Positions 53,507 to 64,000 of a stretch of 64,000 bases of DNA are shown piece by piece; positions within the stretch are counted from its first letter, which is position 1, and each line of letters begins with the position of its first letter. The position numbers and the translations under genes were made by a program. The stretch covers positions 3,113,501 to 3,177,500 of the forward strand of contig NZ_JAVSJA010000001.1 of NCBI RefSeq assembly GCF_032027425.1, written 5' to 3'. This DNA is from Microcystis wesenbergii NRERC-220. GTDB taxonomy: Bacteria; Cyanobacteriota; Cyanobacteriia; Cyanobacteriales; Microcystaceae. The notes below the pieces were generated by a model. It searched no databases. It was not told the DNA's origin and saw only the letters and a list, made by a program, of their open reading frames with translations.

Positions 53507-56500
53507 TTGTTCTCAAAGGATACGACATTCTTGCCCAGGTTTACGAAAGCGTTAACTCAGAAGTCTATCGGGCGATTCGCACCGTCGATAATCAACCGGT
53601 TATCCTCAAAATCCTCAAGCAAGAATATCCCACCACCCAAGAACTAACCCACTACAAACAGGAGTATAAAACCATCTGCGGCCTGAACTTCCAGGGGGCG
53701 ATTAAAGCCTATGGTTTAGAAACCTACCGCAGAACTCCCGTGATTATTTTGGAAGATTTCGGGGGTATATCCTTAAAAAAATGGCTAGAGGGCAAAAAAA
53801 CTCTAGCCTTAAGGGACTTTTTAAGTCTTGCACTCCGAATAGTGGCTAATTTAGAGAAAATTCACAACGCCAAGGTTATTCACAAAGATATTAATCCTGC
53901 CAATATAGTTCTTAACCCCGAAACCGGACAGATTAAAATCATCGATTTTGGCATTGCCAGCGTCCTGCGGCGGGAAAATCCGGGGCTAAAAAATCCCAAC
54001 GTCCTGGAGGGGACTTTAGCCTATATTTCTCCCGAACAAACCGGACGGATGAATCGCAGTCTCGATTACCGCAGCGATTTTTATTCTTTGGGCGTTAGCT
54101 TCTACGAACTTCTCACCGGACAATTACCTTTTCGGGCTAAAGATGCGTTGGAATTAGTTCACTGTCATCTGGCTAAACAACCTTTGGAGATTAATAGTCT
54201 CGTCAGGGAGGAAATTCCCCCAGTGGTGGAGGCAATCATCATGAAACTGATGGCTAAAACCCCGGAGGAACGATACCAAAGTGCCTACGGTATTCGGGCA
54301 GATTTAGAAGAATGTTTAAGACAACTAGAAACAACGGGTAAAATTGAGGATTTTGTCATCGCTAGGCAAGATCTAGCCAATCAGTTCCAAATTCCCCAAA
54401 AACTCTACGGCAGGGAGGCAGAAATCGCCACTCTTCTCACTGCTTTTCAACGGGTAGCCACGGCGGATAAAAACTCCTCTCACACCGAACTGATGCTAGT
54501 TACGGGTTATTCTGGCATGGGTAAAACCACCCTAGTTAAGGAAATTTATCAGCCAATTACTGAAAAACGCGGCTTTTTTATCTCTGGTAAATTTGACCAG
54601 TTTCAGCGCGATATTCCCTATGCTGCCGTGATTAGCGCTTTGACTCATCTCGTCAAGCAACTTTTGGGGGAAAGTCAGCCACAACTGGAACTATGGCGAC
54701 AAAAACTCCTCAAGTCTTTGGGGACGAATGCACGGGTTATTATTGATGTGATTCCCCAACTAGAATTAATTATCGGTCCGCAACCAGAGGTGTTACAATT
54801 AGGAGCGATCGCTACTCAAAATCGCTTTAATTTAGTCTTTAAAAATTTTATTCGGGTCTTTTCTTCCCCGGAACACCCCTTAGTCATCTTTCTCGATGAT
54901 TTACAATGGGCAGACTTGGCTAGTCTCCAGTTGATAGAATTAATTATGCTCGATGGCGATATGGACTATTTATTTTTAATTGGCTCCTATCGCAGTAATG
55001 AAATTAATTCCACCCATCCCCTAACCGCTACTCTCGATAAATTAGAGCAGGGGGGCATAATTATCAATCAAGTTATTTTAAGACCTCTGGGGCCTGAACA
55101 GGTCAATCAGTTAATTGCAGACACCTTAAATCATTCACCCGAATATGTGCAATCTTTGGCCGCTTTAGTCTGGCAAAAAACCCACGGTAATCCTTTTTTT
55201 GTCAATGAATTTCTCAAAACTATCTACTGGGAAAATTTGCTATTTTTCCAACTGGAGCAGGAAACAACCACTAAAAGCGACAATAATAGGGGCTATTGGC
55301 AATGGCATCTCGGTCAAATTCAAAGGATTGGTAGTACCGATAATCTGATTCAATTTATGATGGGTAAAATGCAGAAATTGCCTCCCGAAACCCAAGAAGT
55401 CTTAAGTTTAGCCGCTTGTCTTGGCTCAGAATTTAATTTAAATATTCTGGCAGTAATCTCTGAAAAATCACCCCCAGAACTTTTCCCAATTTTAACTTAT
55501 AGTAGCGAAGCCGGTTTAATTATTCCCCTCTCAGAATTAGATGAACAATTACTAATTCAGGAATATAAATTTGCTCATGACCGCATTCAACAAGGAGCTT
55601 ACGCTCTCATCGAAGACAGCCAAAAATCTTTAATTCATTTAAAAATTGGTCGCCTACTTTGGCACCATACTTCTGTTAACGAATTATCGGAAAAGATTTT
55701 TAAAATAGTCGATCATCTCAATCTTGGTTATCAACTAATTAGCGAGAAAAAAGAACGGGAGTTAGTGGCTAACTTGAATTTACTAGCAGCCCAAAAAGCT
55801 AAAGCTGCTAATGCCCAAACTGGAGCCTTAAAATATATTAAAATCGCTCAAAAACTTCTCAAAAAAGCAAGCTGGAAGAATAACTATCAACTGACTTTAG
55901 ATATTTATTCTGAAGCCACAGAAATCGCCTATTTAAGTGGGGATTTTGAGCAGATGCAGTGCTGGGCTAATATCGTGTTAAAACAGGCAAAAACCACCCT
56001 AGATAAAGTAAAAGTTTATGAAGTCATCATCGAAGCCTATCACGCCCAAAATCACGAACTAAAAGCGGTACAAATTGGCTTATCTGTCCTCAAAAGCTTA
56101 GATTTCGAGATTCCTGAATCCTTACAATCATCAGCTATCCAGGAAGAACTCACTAAAACTCGACAAAAATTAGCGGGTAAAAATATCGAAGACTTAATTA
56201 ATTTACCGCCGATAAATCAGGAAGAAAAATTAGCAATAATGAAGATAGCGAGTGCCATATTTTCTCCTGTTTTTATTGCCGCCCCGCATCTCTTACCCAT
56301 CCTAGTATCAAAACAGGTTAACTTATCAATTCAGTACGGCAATAGTTATCTAGCGGCTTTTACTTATGTTAATTATGGCTTAATTCTTTGTGGTCTTTTG
56401 GAAGATTGGGAAACGGGTTATCAATTTGGAAAATTGGCTTTAAACATTGCCGATAAATTTCATGCTAAAGCCCTGATGCCGAAAATAATTGCCGTCTTTT

Positions 56501-59500
56501 CTACCACTATTAGTATCTGGAAAGAACCGATTAAAAATTCCCTGTCCTTGTTAAAATCTTCCTATCAAACTGGTTTAGAAATGGGGGATCTATACTACGG
56601 AACAACCTGCGCCTATCTTTACTGTTTTCATTCCGCCTTTATCGGACAGGAATTAACCGAATTAGCCCGAGAAATAGCTAACTACGATCTGGCTTTTGTT
56701 AAGCTCAAACAAGAAAACACCCGCAACTATCTAAAAATCTACGGTCAAACAGTTTTAAATCTGCTGGGGCGCTCGGAAAATCCCAGTCGTTTAGAAGGAC
56801 AATACTATCAAGAAACTGTTATGTTACCGTACCATCTAGAGGCTAACGATCTCTACGGTCTCTGTGCTTTATTTGTTAATAAATTATACCTTTGTTATCT
56901 ATTTGGACAGTACGAACAAGCCATTGAAAATGCTAATCAAGCCCAAAAATATCTAGGGGGAGCCACCGCAACTTTCTTGATTTTTCTGCATAATTTCTAT
57001 GATTCCCTCGCCCATTTAGCTAGTTATAATCATCTGGACAATGACCAAAAACAGCAAGTATTAGAACGGGTGACGAATAATCAGAAAAAGCTACGGGAAT
57101 GGGCTAATCAAGCACCCCCTAACTATCTCCATAAATTTTATTTAGTGGCAGCGGAAAAGGATCGGGTACAGCAATCCTATCTAGAAGCCATAGAAAACTA
57201 CGATCTAGCCATCGCTAAAGCCAAGGAAAATGAATACATTAATGAAGAGGCACTGGCTAACGAACTAGCGGCGAAATTCTATCTCGATTGGGGTAAAGTA
57301 AAAATTGCCAAAACCTACATCAATGAAGCTGCTTATCTCTATTCTCTTTGGGGAGCAACAGCTAAAGTCAAAGATATAGAAAGCCGCTATCCTCAGTTAA
57401 TGGTCAATAATTATGCTTCCAATTCCCTGACCGAAACCACGAGAACTACCACCAGAAAAAATTCAGTTAGTCATGCGGGAGAACTGTTAGATTTAGCCAC
57501 GATTATGAAGGCATCCCAAGCCATTTCTAGCGAGATAGTTTTAGATCAATTGCTCGCCACCCTGATGAAAATTCTCATCGAAAATGCCGGGGCGCAGCTG
57601 GGCTATCTTATCCTAGAAAGCGGGGGACAACTATTGATTGAAGCCTCCGGTTCAGTGCAGGAAGATCGGGTGACAGTCTTTAAATCTAATGTCATCGAAG
57701 AACATCTTCCCGTCTCAATTATTAACTATGTGGCCCGGAGCGGTCAAACCGTTCTTAATAACGATGCCGCCCATCAGGGCAATTTTAGCAACGATCCCTA
57801 TATAAAAACCCATCAAACCAAATCGCTGCTCTGTTCGCCCCTCCTCGACCAAGGACAACTGCGGGGAATTGTCTATCTAGAAAATAATCTCACCGTCGGG
57901 GCCTTTACCCAAGAAAGATTGGAAGTGCTGCAACTGCTCTCCAGCCAAGCGGCGATCGCAATTACTAACGCCAAACTTTACGCCGAAATCAAAGCTAAAC
58001 AGAGACAACTAGCGCAATTTTTAGAAGCCATGCCGGTGGGGGTATTTGTCCTCGATGCCGACAGTCAACCCTATTATGCCAATCAAACCGCCCAAGAGAT
58101 TTTGGGAAAAGAGATAGTTAATATCACCACGGCTAATCAGTTGGGGGAAACCTATCAGTTATATCAAGCTGGAACCGAACGATTGTATCCCACAGAATAC
58201 CATCCGATTTTTCGAGCTTTAAGGGGGGAAAAAAACACGGTGGATGATATAGAAATTCGCCAAGGAGAGAAGATTATTCCCCTAGGAGTGTATGCCACGC
58301 CCGTTTTTGACGAAAAAGGAAAAATTATCTATGCGATCACCGCTTTTACCGATATTAGCGAACGAAAACAGGCGGAAGCGGAACGGATTCGCTTTACCGA
58401 AGAATTAGCCGAGTATAGCCGCACCCTAGAACAGAAAGTGCAGGAGCGCACCCTGGAACTCAGCCAAACCCTAGAAATTCTCAAGGCCACCCAAGCAGAA
58501 TTACTGTTTGAAAATGAACTGCTCAGAAGTACCGAAGAATCTAGCACCTTTGACTACCAAGTGGGGGGCAGTTTACCCATGGATGCCCCCACCTACGTGG
58601 TCCGCGCCGCCGACCGTTATCTCTATAAAGCCCTCAAACGCGGCGATTTTTGCTATGTCCTCAATCCCCGTCAAATGGGTAAGTCTAGTTTAATGGTACG
58701 CATGATCGATCACCTCCAACACGAGGGCATCTGTTGCGCTCCCATTGATTTAACCCGTATCGGCAGCGAAAATGTCACTCCCGACCAATGGTACAAGGGG
58801 ATAGCCTTCGAGTTAGGACGACGTTTTGGCCTGCTCAAAAGGGTCAATCTCAAAGCTTGGTGGCAAGAACGGGAAGATGTCTCGGCAGTACAGCGCTTGG
58901 GCGAATTTATCGAAGAGGTGTTATTGCTGGAAGTAGGGATAGTAGAAGGTTCTCCCCCGAAACCGATCACGATTTTTATCGATGAAATCGATAGCGTTTT
59001 AGGCTTAAATTTCGCGGTTAATGACTTTTTTGCCCTGATTCGTTCCTGCTATAACCAGCGTGGTTTTAACCCGCTCTATCGGCGTTTGACCTTCGCTTTC
59101 TTCGGTGTTGTCACCCCCTCCGATTTAATTACCGACCACCAAATCACCCCTTTTAATATCGGTCATTCGATTCAATTGGAGGGTTTTAAGGAACACGAAG
59201 CCCAGCCTTTACTGCGCGGATTGGCCGAGAAATTTAGTAACCCGCAAACTGTCTTAAAAGAAGTCTTTGCTTGGACAAACGGTCAACCTTTTCTGACCCA
59301 AAAACTCTGTCAGTTAATTCGCACCGCCACCTCGTCGATTCCCCCCAATGGTGAGGCCCTCTGGATTGAGGACTTGGTACAGAAGAAGATCATTGACAAT
59401 TGGGAGGCTCAGGATGAACCGGAACATCTGCGGACTATTCGCGATCGGCTCCTCAACAGTCATCGCTCCCAGTTGCTCCTGAGACTCTATGAACGGATTT

Positions 59501-59658
59501 TAAGGGAAAAAGAGGTGATTGCCGAGGATAGCCCCCCAGAAAAAGAGTTACTTTTATCGGGGTTAGTGATCAAAGATAAGGGCCGGCTGCGGGTCCATAA
59601 TCCCATCTATCAAGCAATCTTTCACCTCGATTGGCTGGGTTGCAGCTCAAATTTGTAG
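53503..59658 (+). CDS. 2051-residue Ser/Thr kinase - AAA16 - GAF - PAS - AAA-like multidomain signalling protein
   Basis: Domains in order. Protein kinase (about 1-265): catalytic loop [12 protein letters not shown] and DFGIAS. AAA_16-type ATPase (about 297-560): Walker [11 protein letters not shown] near 335-344. A long TPR-like helical region (about 640-1310). GAF (about 1345-1490). PAS (about 1504-1622). A coiled coil (about 1622-1685). AAA-like ATPase (about 1686-2051): [11 protein letters not shown] near 1720. The usual relatives end in a histidine kinase; here an AAA-like module takes its place. It overlaps the carotenoid oxygenase by 4 bp. Predicted integrator of intracellular signals; partners unknown. 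Confidence 0.9.
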   Translation: MIVLKGYDILAQVYESVNSEVYRAIRTVDNQPVILKILKQEYPTTQELTHYKQEYKTICGLNFQGAIKAYGLETYRRTPVIILEDFGGISLKKWLEGKKTLALRDFLSLALRIVANLEKIHNAKVIHKDINPANIVLNPETGQIKIIDFGIASVLRRENPGLKNPNVLEGTLAYISPEQTGRMNRSLDYRSDFYSLGVSFYELLTGQLPFRAKDALELVHCHLAKQPLEINSLVREEIPPVVEAIIMKLMAKTPEERYQSAYGIRADLEECLRQLETTGKIEDFVIARQDLANQFQIPQKLYGREAEIATLLTAFQRVATADKNSSHTELMLVTGYSGMGKTTLVKEIYQPITEKRGFFISGKFDQFQRDIPYAAVISALTHLVKQLLGESQPQLELWRQKLLKSLGTNARVIIDVIPQLELIIGPQPEVLQLGAIATQNRFNLVFKNFIRVFSSPEHPLVIFLDDLQWADLASLQLIELIMLDGDMDYLFLIGSYRSNEINSTHPLTATLDKLEQGGIIINQVILRPLGPEQVNQLIADTLNHSPEYVQSLAALVWQKTHGNPFFVNEFLKTIYWENLLFFQLEQETTTKSDNNRGYWQWHLGQIQRIGSTDNLIQFMMGKMQKLPPETQEVLSLAACLGSEFNLNILAVISEKSPPELFPILTYSSEAGLIIPLSELDEQLLIQEYKFAHDRIQQGAYALIEDSQKSLIHLKIGRLLWHHTSVNELSEKIFKIVDHLNLGYQLISEKKERELVANLNLLAAQKAKAANAQTGALKYIKIAQKLLKKASWKNNYQLTLDIYSEATEIAYLSGDFEQMQCWANIVLKQAKTTLDKVKVYEVIIEAYHAQNHELKAVQIGLSVLKSLDFEIPESLQSSAIQEELTKTRQKLAGKNIEDLINLPPINQEEKLAIMKIASAIFSPVFIAAPHLLPILVSKQVNLSIQYGNSYLAAFTYVNYGLILCGLLEDWETGYQFGKLALNIADKFHAKALMPKIIAVFSTTISIWKEPIKNSLSLLKSSYQTGLEMGDLYYGTTCAYLYCFHSAFIGQELTELAREIANYDLAFVKLKQENTRNYLKIYGQTVLNLLGRSENPSRLEGQYYQETVMLPYHLEANDLYGLCALFVNKLYLCYLFGQYEQAIENANQAQKYLGGATATFLIFLHNFYDSLAHLASYNHLDNDQKQQVLERVTNNQKKLREWANQAPPNYLHKFYLVAAEKDRVQQSYLEAIENYDLAIAKAKENEYINEEALANELAAKFYLDWGKVKIAKTYINEAAYLYSLWGATAKVKDIESRYPQLMVNNYASNSLTETTRTTTRKNSVSHAGELLDLATIMKASQAISSEIVLDQLLATLMKILIENAGAQLGYLILESGGQLLIEASGSVQEDRVTVFKSNVIEEHLPVSIINYVARSGQTVLNNDAAHQGNFSNDPYIKTHQTKSLLCSPLLDQGQLRGIVYLENNLTVGAFTQERLEVLQLLSSQAAIAITNAKLYAEIKAKQRQLAQFLEAMPVGVFVLDADSQPYYANQTAQEILGKEIVNITTANQLGETYQLYQAGTERLYPTEYHPIFRALRGEKNTVDDIEIRQGEKIIPLGVYATPVFDEKGKIIYAITAFTDISERKQAEAERIRFTEELAEYSRTLEQKVQERTLELSQTLEILKATQAELLFENELLRSTEESSTFDYQVGGSLPMDAPTYVVRAADRYLYKALKRGDFCYVLNPRQMGKSSLMVRMIDHLQHEGICCAPIDLTRIGSENVTPDQWYKGIAFELGRRFGLLKRVNLKAWWQEREDVSAVQRLGEFIEEVLLLEVGIVEGSPPKPITIFIDEIDSVLGLNFAVNDFFALIRSCYNQRGFNPLYRRLTFAFFGVVTPSDLITDHQITPFNIGHSIQLEGFKEHEAQPLLRGLAEKFSNPQTVLKEVFAWTNGQPFLTQKLCQLIRTATSSIPPNGEALWIEDLVQKKIIDNWEAQDEPEHLRTIRDRLLNSHRSQLLLRLYERILREKEVIAEDSPPEKELLLSGLVIKDKGRLRVHNPIYQAIFHLDWLGCSSNL

Positions 59659-59683
59659 AAATATCCACTAAGGGGCAATTATG

Positions 59684-59775
59684 GGGACTTAAAGGCTCAA
59701 TAAAGATCAAATCGAGTATAATGCCTACAGAGTCGGCACTTGACGTTGAGAGATCGGCGATGAAAGAGACAACCC
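59684..59775 (+). repeat. 92-bp direct repeat R92, left copy
   Basis: It matches 61505-61596 almost perfectly (GGGACTTAAA, AAAGATCAAATCGAGTATAA, GAGTCGGCACTTGACGTT). The copies bracket the GT39 gene; the right copy starts within the last codons of that gene. The 59659-59833 interval has no gene. Confidence 0.88.
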
Positions 59776-59833
59776 CGGCCGTATCAGAGATAAATGAAGC
59801 TCGCTTCTATTTTCCTTTCGTAAGATTAGAGCC

Positions 59834-61513
59834 ATGAACAAAACCAATGTAATAAGTTGGAGCTATTTCAGCCATCCCAAAAAAGCTGATATTGTCAATA
59901 TTTTAATAATTATTGCGATATGGACTGTGATGGTAATTGTCGTCAATCCTTTGGGTAATTTTCCTCTTAATGATGACTGGGTTTATGGACTAGCCGTAAA
60001 ATCGATTCTGGAGAAAGGTGATTTCAGCTTTCCCAGTCCAGCTCATGCTAACCTATTTTTTCAAGCCTTTTGGGGAGCCTTATTTTGCCTTCCTTTTGGA
60101 TTTTCATTTACTGCATTACGCTTCTCAACTTTAACCTTAGGATTAATCGGTGCGATTGGTACTTATGGACTGCTTAGAGAGGTTAATGCCAATCAGAAAA
60201 TCTCTTTGTTGGGCGCTTTGCTGGTAGTGGTTAATCCTCTATACTTTGGATTAGCTAACAGCTTTATGACCGACGTTCCTTTTCTGGCTTTAAGTATCCT
60301 ATCTTTCTATTTTCTGATCAGGGGATTGAAGCGGGAATCAATAAGTGAAGTTATTCTGGGTCTTTGCTTAGTTTATGTCAATATTTTGATTCGCCAGTAC
60401 GCAATAGTGATTCTTTTATCATTTGCCCTGGCATACTCGTTTAAAAAAAGATTTAAAATAAAGTTTTTGTTTGCTAGTTTTGTCATATTTTCTTCAGGGA
60501 TTTTACTGCATAGATTTTATCAAAACTGGCTTTATTCTACCGGTCGCACTCGCGTAATACCAGAGAATGTGTTAAGTACACGACAATTAGATTTTCGCAA
60601 CCACATTATCATGATTTCACTGATATACATAGGTTGTTTTATTTTCCCTATTATAGCGATCTTTTTCGTAAAAAAATTAAAAGAAATATCTCGCCGACAG
60701 AAAACCATAACGATCTTGAGTATATCTAGCTTTTTTGTTGTCGTGATGGGTAGATTGATTTGGCGAGGCCAAACTATGCCATTGATTGGAAATGTCCTAG
60801 CTTATTTTGGCTTAGGTCCTTTCACACTTCGATATCCTGATCCCTTGAAGGTAAGTTATCCCCCCTATTCCCTTGGTTTAAAAATATTTTGGTTGATAAT
60901 CACGGCTATGGGTGTCCTTGGGGCGCTTTTATTGCTTTACTACTTATGTTTAGCAATCATTCAAACTTTTTCAGAATCGGAAAAATGGTTAAAAGTACTA
61001 ATACTTTCAGCAATATTGATATATATTTTTCTTTTTGGAGTAAGTTATCCCCTCGATCGTTACCTTTTGTTTCTTTTACCATTATTTATGGTGCTTTTAG
61101 TGATTTCAAATAATTATATTAACGAGCAAGATATTGGCCAAAAAATAACTGCTTTTGCCTTGACAATGACCTTTATTTGGGGCGGATTTACTATGGCTGC
61201 AACCCATGACTACTTAGCCTGGAATCGAACTCGGTGGCAGGCATTAAATGATTTGATGGAACAGGGAGTTACTCCTGAATATATTAATGGTGGACACGAA
61301 TTTAATAGCTGGTATTTAAACGATCCAAAATATCCGAGGAAGCGGGGTAAAAGTTACTGGTCGGTAAATCGTAATGACTACATGATTTCTTCTGGATTGC
61401 TCGAAGGTTATCAAGAAGTCAAACGCTATCCTTTTGCAAGATGGCTGCTTTTAAAGCAAGATAATGTTTTTGTTCTCCATAAGATTGCTGAAGATAAAAC
61501 TAATGGGACTTAA
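59834..61513 (+). CDS. GT39-type (dolichyl-phosphate-mannose mannosyltransferase-like) membrane glycosyltransferase
   Basis: 559 residues with about 11 predicted membrane helices. The first periplasmic loop has the acidic motif LNDDWVYGLAVKSILEKGDF typical of GT39/ArnT-like (PMT_2) enzymes, which use a lipid-linked sugar donor. A large C-terminal extracytoplasmic part (about 455-559) follows. Acceptor unknown. The coding sequence is AT-rich, and the gene is bounded by R92 repeats, suggesting a mobile or duplicated unit. Confidence 0.85.
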   Translation: MNKTNVISWSYFSHPKKADIVNILIIIAIWTVMVIVVNPLGNFPLNDDWVYGLAVKSILEKGDFSFPSPAHANLFFQAFWGALFCLPFGFSFTALRFSTLTLGLIGAIGTYGLLREVNANQKISLLGALLVVVNPLYFGLANSFMTDVPFLALSILSFYFLIRGLKRESISEVILGLCLVYVNILIRQYAIVILLSFALAYSFKKRFKIKFLFASFVIFSSGILLHRFYQNWLYSTGRTRVIPENVLSTRQLDFRNHIIMISLIYIGCFIFPIIAIFFVKKLKEISRRQKTITILSISSFFVVVMGRLIWRGQTMPLIGNVLAYFGLGPFTLRYPDPLKVSYPPYSLGLKIFWLIITAMGVLGALLLLYYLCLAIIQTFSESEKWLKVLILSAILIYIFLFGVSYPLDRYLLFLLPLFMVLLVISNNYINEQDIGQKITAFALTMTFIWGGFTMAATHDYLAWNRTRWQALNDLMEQGVTPEYINGGHEFNSWYLNDPKYPRKRGKSYWSVNRNDYMISSGLLEGYQEVKRYPFARWLLLKQDNVFVLHKIAEDKTNGT

Positions 61514-61596
61514 ACGCTCAATAAAGATCAAATCGAGTATAATCGCTACAGAGTCGGCACTTGACGTTAAGAGGGCGGCGATCAAAGAGACAACCC
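61505..61596 (+). repeat. 92-bp direct repeat R92, right copy
   Basis: Counterpart of 59684-59775. The first 9 bp are the last codons and stop (GGGACTTAA) of the GT39 gene. Confidence 0.88.
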
Positions 61597-61711
61597 TGTC
61601 CGCGATGCCTCTCTTGCTTTGACCGATGGTTTGGGCGTTTTGACAATTGAGAAGAAAATTATCTCCATTCCTGTCCATTTTGGTCAAAATAATCAATAAT
61701 CCTCAACCTTG

Positions 61712-61745
61712 GTGATTAAAAAAGCGTTAATTGCTTTTTTATCAC
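61712..61745. terminator. Bidirectional terminator
   Basis: GTGATTAAAAAAGC and GCTTTTTTATCAC form an inverted repeat with A-run and T-run on both sides, between the GT39 gene and the convergent DUF255 gene. It should stop transcription from both. Confidence 0.75.
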
Positions 61746-61773
61746 TTCTCTCTGCTTGAGAGAGAAAAAATCC

Positions 61774-63852
61774 CTAACCGAGCAGTATTGACGGACCGGC
61801 CATCACCCCGGCAATTTGTCGGTCTAACTGTTCTAAATTTTCTGCCGGTTCAAGGCAGCATAACCCTTGACAAATTAACCCAAATGTGCTATGCGGCAAA
61901 CTGGCATCGACTCGATAGACCGCAGTGGGCAAATAGCGACTTAACAGCGGCTCGATCGAGCTTTCCGGGGCCCGCAGACAGAAACCGTGAAGATAGTGAT
62001 CGAGGGCGACAAATAAACTGGGGCAAGCGGTGGGGGACTCTTCTAGGATGATACTAAAAGATTGCAAGGCCTTTTCGGCCCGATCGAGATATTCTAGATT
62101 TTCCGTCAATCGCGACAGACGCAATAAATTAGCGATCGCAATTCCGTTGGCCGAAGGGGTGGCATTATCCGTATAACCCCGTTCTCGCACGATCAGATCG
62201 AGACTATGATCGGACGCAGTATTAAAATATCCCCCCTCATCCTCGGCCCAAAACCAGCGATCAAATTCCCCTTGTAGATCGATAGCCGCCTCTAACCAGC
62301 GAGTTTCTTGGGGATTAGCCGTTTGCAAGTCCAGTAAAGCCTTAATAAAATAGGCAAAATCCTCCGATTGGGCCAAAACCGAGGCCTGACCCTGATAATT
62401 CAAGCGCTGAAAACGTCCATCTAACCACTGATGCTGGAGAATAAACTCGGCCGCGACCGTAGCCATTTGCCAGTACAAAGGTTCGCTAAAGACGGCAAAA
62501 GCCCGGGCTAAACCGGAAATCATCAAACTATTCCAAGCGACGATCATTTTCGTATCCGTTACCGCCGGAATCCGTCCCGGCCAAGAGACGTTTTTCGCCT
62601 CTTGATTGTCTCTGGCCGGGGGAAAAAGAGCTAATTGGCCTTGAGAACTGCCATAACGCCGAATAAATAACTTATCGAGCATATTTTCTATCTCCTTCCC
62701 TAATTCTCCCCCTTGCCGACGTTGCAGCACATTACGACCCTCAAAATTCCCCTCGGCAGTAACGGTAAAATTAGCCTGCAGCAGCCCCAATTCCTCGGTC
62801 GAGAGATAATCCCTTAACTCTAGATCCGACCAGACATAAAAGGCCCCTTCCTCCGGTTCCCCATCCGTGGCCTTCTCAAAACTATCGGCATCTTGGGCCG
62901 CATAAAAATAACCTTCTGGGGCGGTCATTTCCCGTTTTAGCCAGTTAACCGTGCCTTTAATCCCTCTCTCAAAGGCCGCCTCTCGATCACCCGCACTCCA
63001 CAAATTGGCTAAATATTCGACAATTTGCCCGTTATCGTAGAGCATTTTTTCAAAATGGGGAACCGTCCACGTCGAATCCACCGTATAACGATGGAATCCT
63101 CCCCCCACATGGTCATAGATTCCCCCCAGGGCCAGATCTTCCCCCCGTTGATAGGCCGCTTGCCGGAGGGAATCCTCAAAATCGTCACCAAAGCGACTAC
63201 CCTGCAAAGCCAGATGAGAATATGGAATCATCGGAAAACTGGGCCGACCGTAATTATTGGGATTAACCCGAATCACCGCCGTATTTGTCTCGATTCCTGT
63301 GGCTAAAAGGGAAGTATCGGCTAAATTGGTCTCTGCTCGCGGTAAAATGGCCGATTGACGCAGTGCGCCCAGCATTTCGGCCGTGAATTTGCTTAATTTC
63401 TCCTTTTCCTCGTCATAATAACGACGTACCGATTGCAAAACTTGCAGAAAACCGGGACGGTTAAAGCGCGGTTGCACGGGAAAATAGGTGCCACCATAGA
63501 AGGGAATTAAACTATCGGGTGTTAGGAAGACATTCAAAGGCCAACCCCCTTGACCGACCATCATCTGCAATGCTTGCATATAGATGCTATCGATGTCTGG
63601 TCTTTCCTCGCGATCAACTTTGATCGGCAAAAAATACTGATTGAGATAATCGGCAATGGCCTGATCGGAAAAAGCTTCTCCTTCCATAACCGTACACCAA
63701 TGACAGCTAGAATAACCGATCGAGAGAAAGATCGGTTTATCTTCTCTCCTGGCAATTTCTAGGGCGCTGTCACACCAATACCACCAATCGATCGGGTTTT
63801 CGGCGTGTTTTCGCAGGTAAAGACTTTCGGATGCAGCCAGATGATTAGCCAT
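61774..63852 (-). CDS. Thioredoxin-domain protein of the DUF255/YyaL family
   Basis: 692 residues. The N-terminal DUF255 thioredoxin-like domain has CxxC at Cys50-Cys53 (SSCHWCTVMEGEAF) and the stretch YFLPIKVDREERPDIDSIYM. The remainder is an (alpha/alpha)6-barrel-like domain (GGIYDHVGGGFHRYTVDSTW, HFEKMLYDNGQ). The family (SSP411/YyaL) has unknown function, possibly redox or carbohydrate-related. Length matches family members of about 680 residues. Confidence 0.92.
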   Translation of the reverse strand: MANHLAASESLYLRKHAENPIDWWYWCDSALEIARREDKPIFLSIGYSSCHWCTVMEGEAFSDQAIADYLNQYFLPIKVDREERPDIDSIYMQALQMMVGQGGWPLNVFLTPDSLIPFYGGTYFPVQPRFNRPGFLQVLQSVRRYYDEEKEKLSKFTAEMLGALRQSAILPRAETNLADTSLLATGIETNTAVIRVNPNNYGRPSFPMIPYSHLALQGSRFGDDFEDSLRQAAYQRGEDLALGGIYDHVGGGFHRYTVDSTWTVPHFEKMLYDNGQIVEYLANLWSAGDREAAFERGIKGTVNWLKREMTAPEGYFYAAQDADSFEKATDGEPEEGAFYVWSDLELRDYLSTEELGLLQANFTVTAEGNFEGRNVLQRRQGGELGKEIENMLDKLFIRRYGSSQGQLALFPPARDNQEAKNVSWPGRIPAVTDTKMIVAWNSLMISGLARAFAVFSEPLYWQMATVAAEFILQHQWLDGRFQRLNYQGQASVLAQSEDFAYFIKALLDLQTANPQETRWLEAAIDLQGEFDRWFWAEDEGGYFNTASDHSLDLIVRERGYTDNATPSANGIAIANLLRLSRLTENLEYLDRAEKALQSFSIILEESPTACPSLFVALDHYLHGFCLRAPESSIEPLLSRYLPTAVYRVDASLPHSTFGLICQGLCCLEPAENLEQLDRQIAGVMAGPSILLG

Positions 63853-63929
63853 GGGAAAAGGGGAATTTTTGCTCTTGCTGCTTATCAGTTTAAGCTAATT
63901 AGAGACTAACCGGAATCAAGCCTCTGCTC

Positions 63930-64000
63930 ATGCTGAAAACTTCGATCGCCCTAGGATTTTTTCTCACTCAATCTTTACTCCTTAATCCGCAAGTGCAAGG
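63930..64000 (+). CDS. Start of a secreted protein gene (partial)
   Basis: ATG at 63930 opens a frame MLKTSIALGFFLTQSLLLNP running off the right edge. It reads as a typical signal peptide start. It is too short to identify the protein, and the call rests on hydrophobicity and the divergent orientation to the DUF255 gene. Confidence 0.45.
   Translation, partial: MLKTSIALGFFLTQSLLLNPQVQ

Overview
The window looks like a chromosomal segment of a unicellular bloom-forming cyanobacterium, most probably Microcystis aeruginosa or a close relative. I infer this from photosystem II genes (psbU, psbN), plant-type ferredoxin petF, phylloquinone methyltransferase menG, a carboxysomal-type beta carbonic anhydrase and Psb32- and LmeA-like proteins. 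Frequent HIP1 (GCGATCGC) octamers, many TA-ended miniature elements and heptameric tandem repeats fit the same assignment. The species name is inference; no database search was possible.

Layout. 0-2.5 kb: partial MoxR ATPase, two small unknown proteins, ribF. 2.5-6.5 kb: a translation block on the minus strand (rplS, trnW, secE, nusG, rplK, rplA). It is followed, where cyanobacteria normally carry rplJ-rplL, by a toxin-antitoxin pair, miniature elements and a decayed second copy of the rplA 3' region. 7.2-9.3 kb: a restriction-modification pair. 9.5-13.6 kb: a LemA/TPM pair set into the 3' end of a glycosyltransferase gene, which is duplicated on both sides, then a TPR/HEAT membrane protein. 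13.9-27.3 kb: housekeeping genes (nadB, psbU, 1-Cys peroxiredoxin, petF, trnY, trnT, menG, DUF445, LmeA-like, Psb32-like, YtxH/DUF948 pair, glsA, ccaA, psbN) and a candidate small RNA at 24.6 kb. 27.3-35 kb: GH38 alpha-mannosidase, a decayed cobK, small membrane/HhH proteins, an SDR enzyme and a PfkB sugar kinase.

35.4-43.5 kb is the accessory region and the most interesting part. A PatA/PatG-type subtilisin protease is followed on the same strand by four tiny genes whose products share a cyanobactin-like leader (MKLPIQAQPVxR) but have unusual cores with 6-8 cysteines. A Nif11-type leader peptide lies among them. One of the four (36543-36722) is only 59 codons long. No YcaO cyclase or prenyltransferase is in the window. 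Next come a DUF433/DUF5615-like toxin-antitoxin pair, an LRAT-like membrane protein and two tandem DUF29 genes, each bounded by long direct repeats.

43.5-64 kb: MsrP-type molybdoenzyme, CYP110-like P450, TVP38 protein plus mercuric-reductase-like flavoprotein, an HTH-AAA protein, a carotenoid oxygenase overlapping a 2051-residue kinase/AAA/GAF/PAS/AAA giant, a GT39-type glycosyltransferase between direct repeats, and a DUF255 thioredoxin-fold protein.

Two themes recur. First, at least five gene cassettes are bounded by 90-190 bp direct repeats, several of them copies of a neighbouring gene's 3' end. Second, miniature elements with TA at both ends carry interchangeable tandem-repeat cores and repeatedly end right at start codons, where their terminal AAGAGG can serve as ribosome-binding site. 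No intact transposase was seen.
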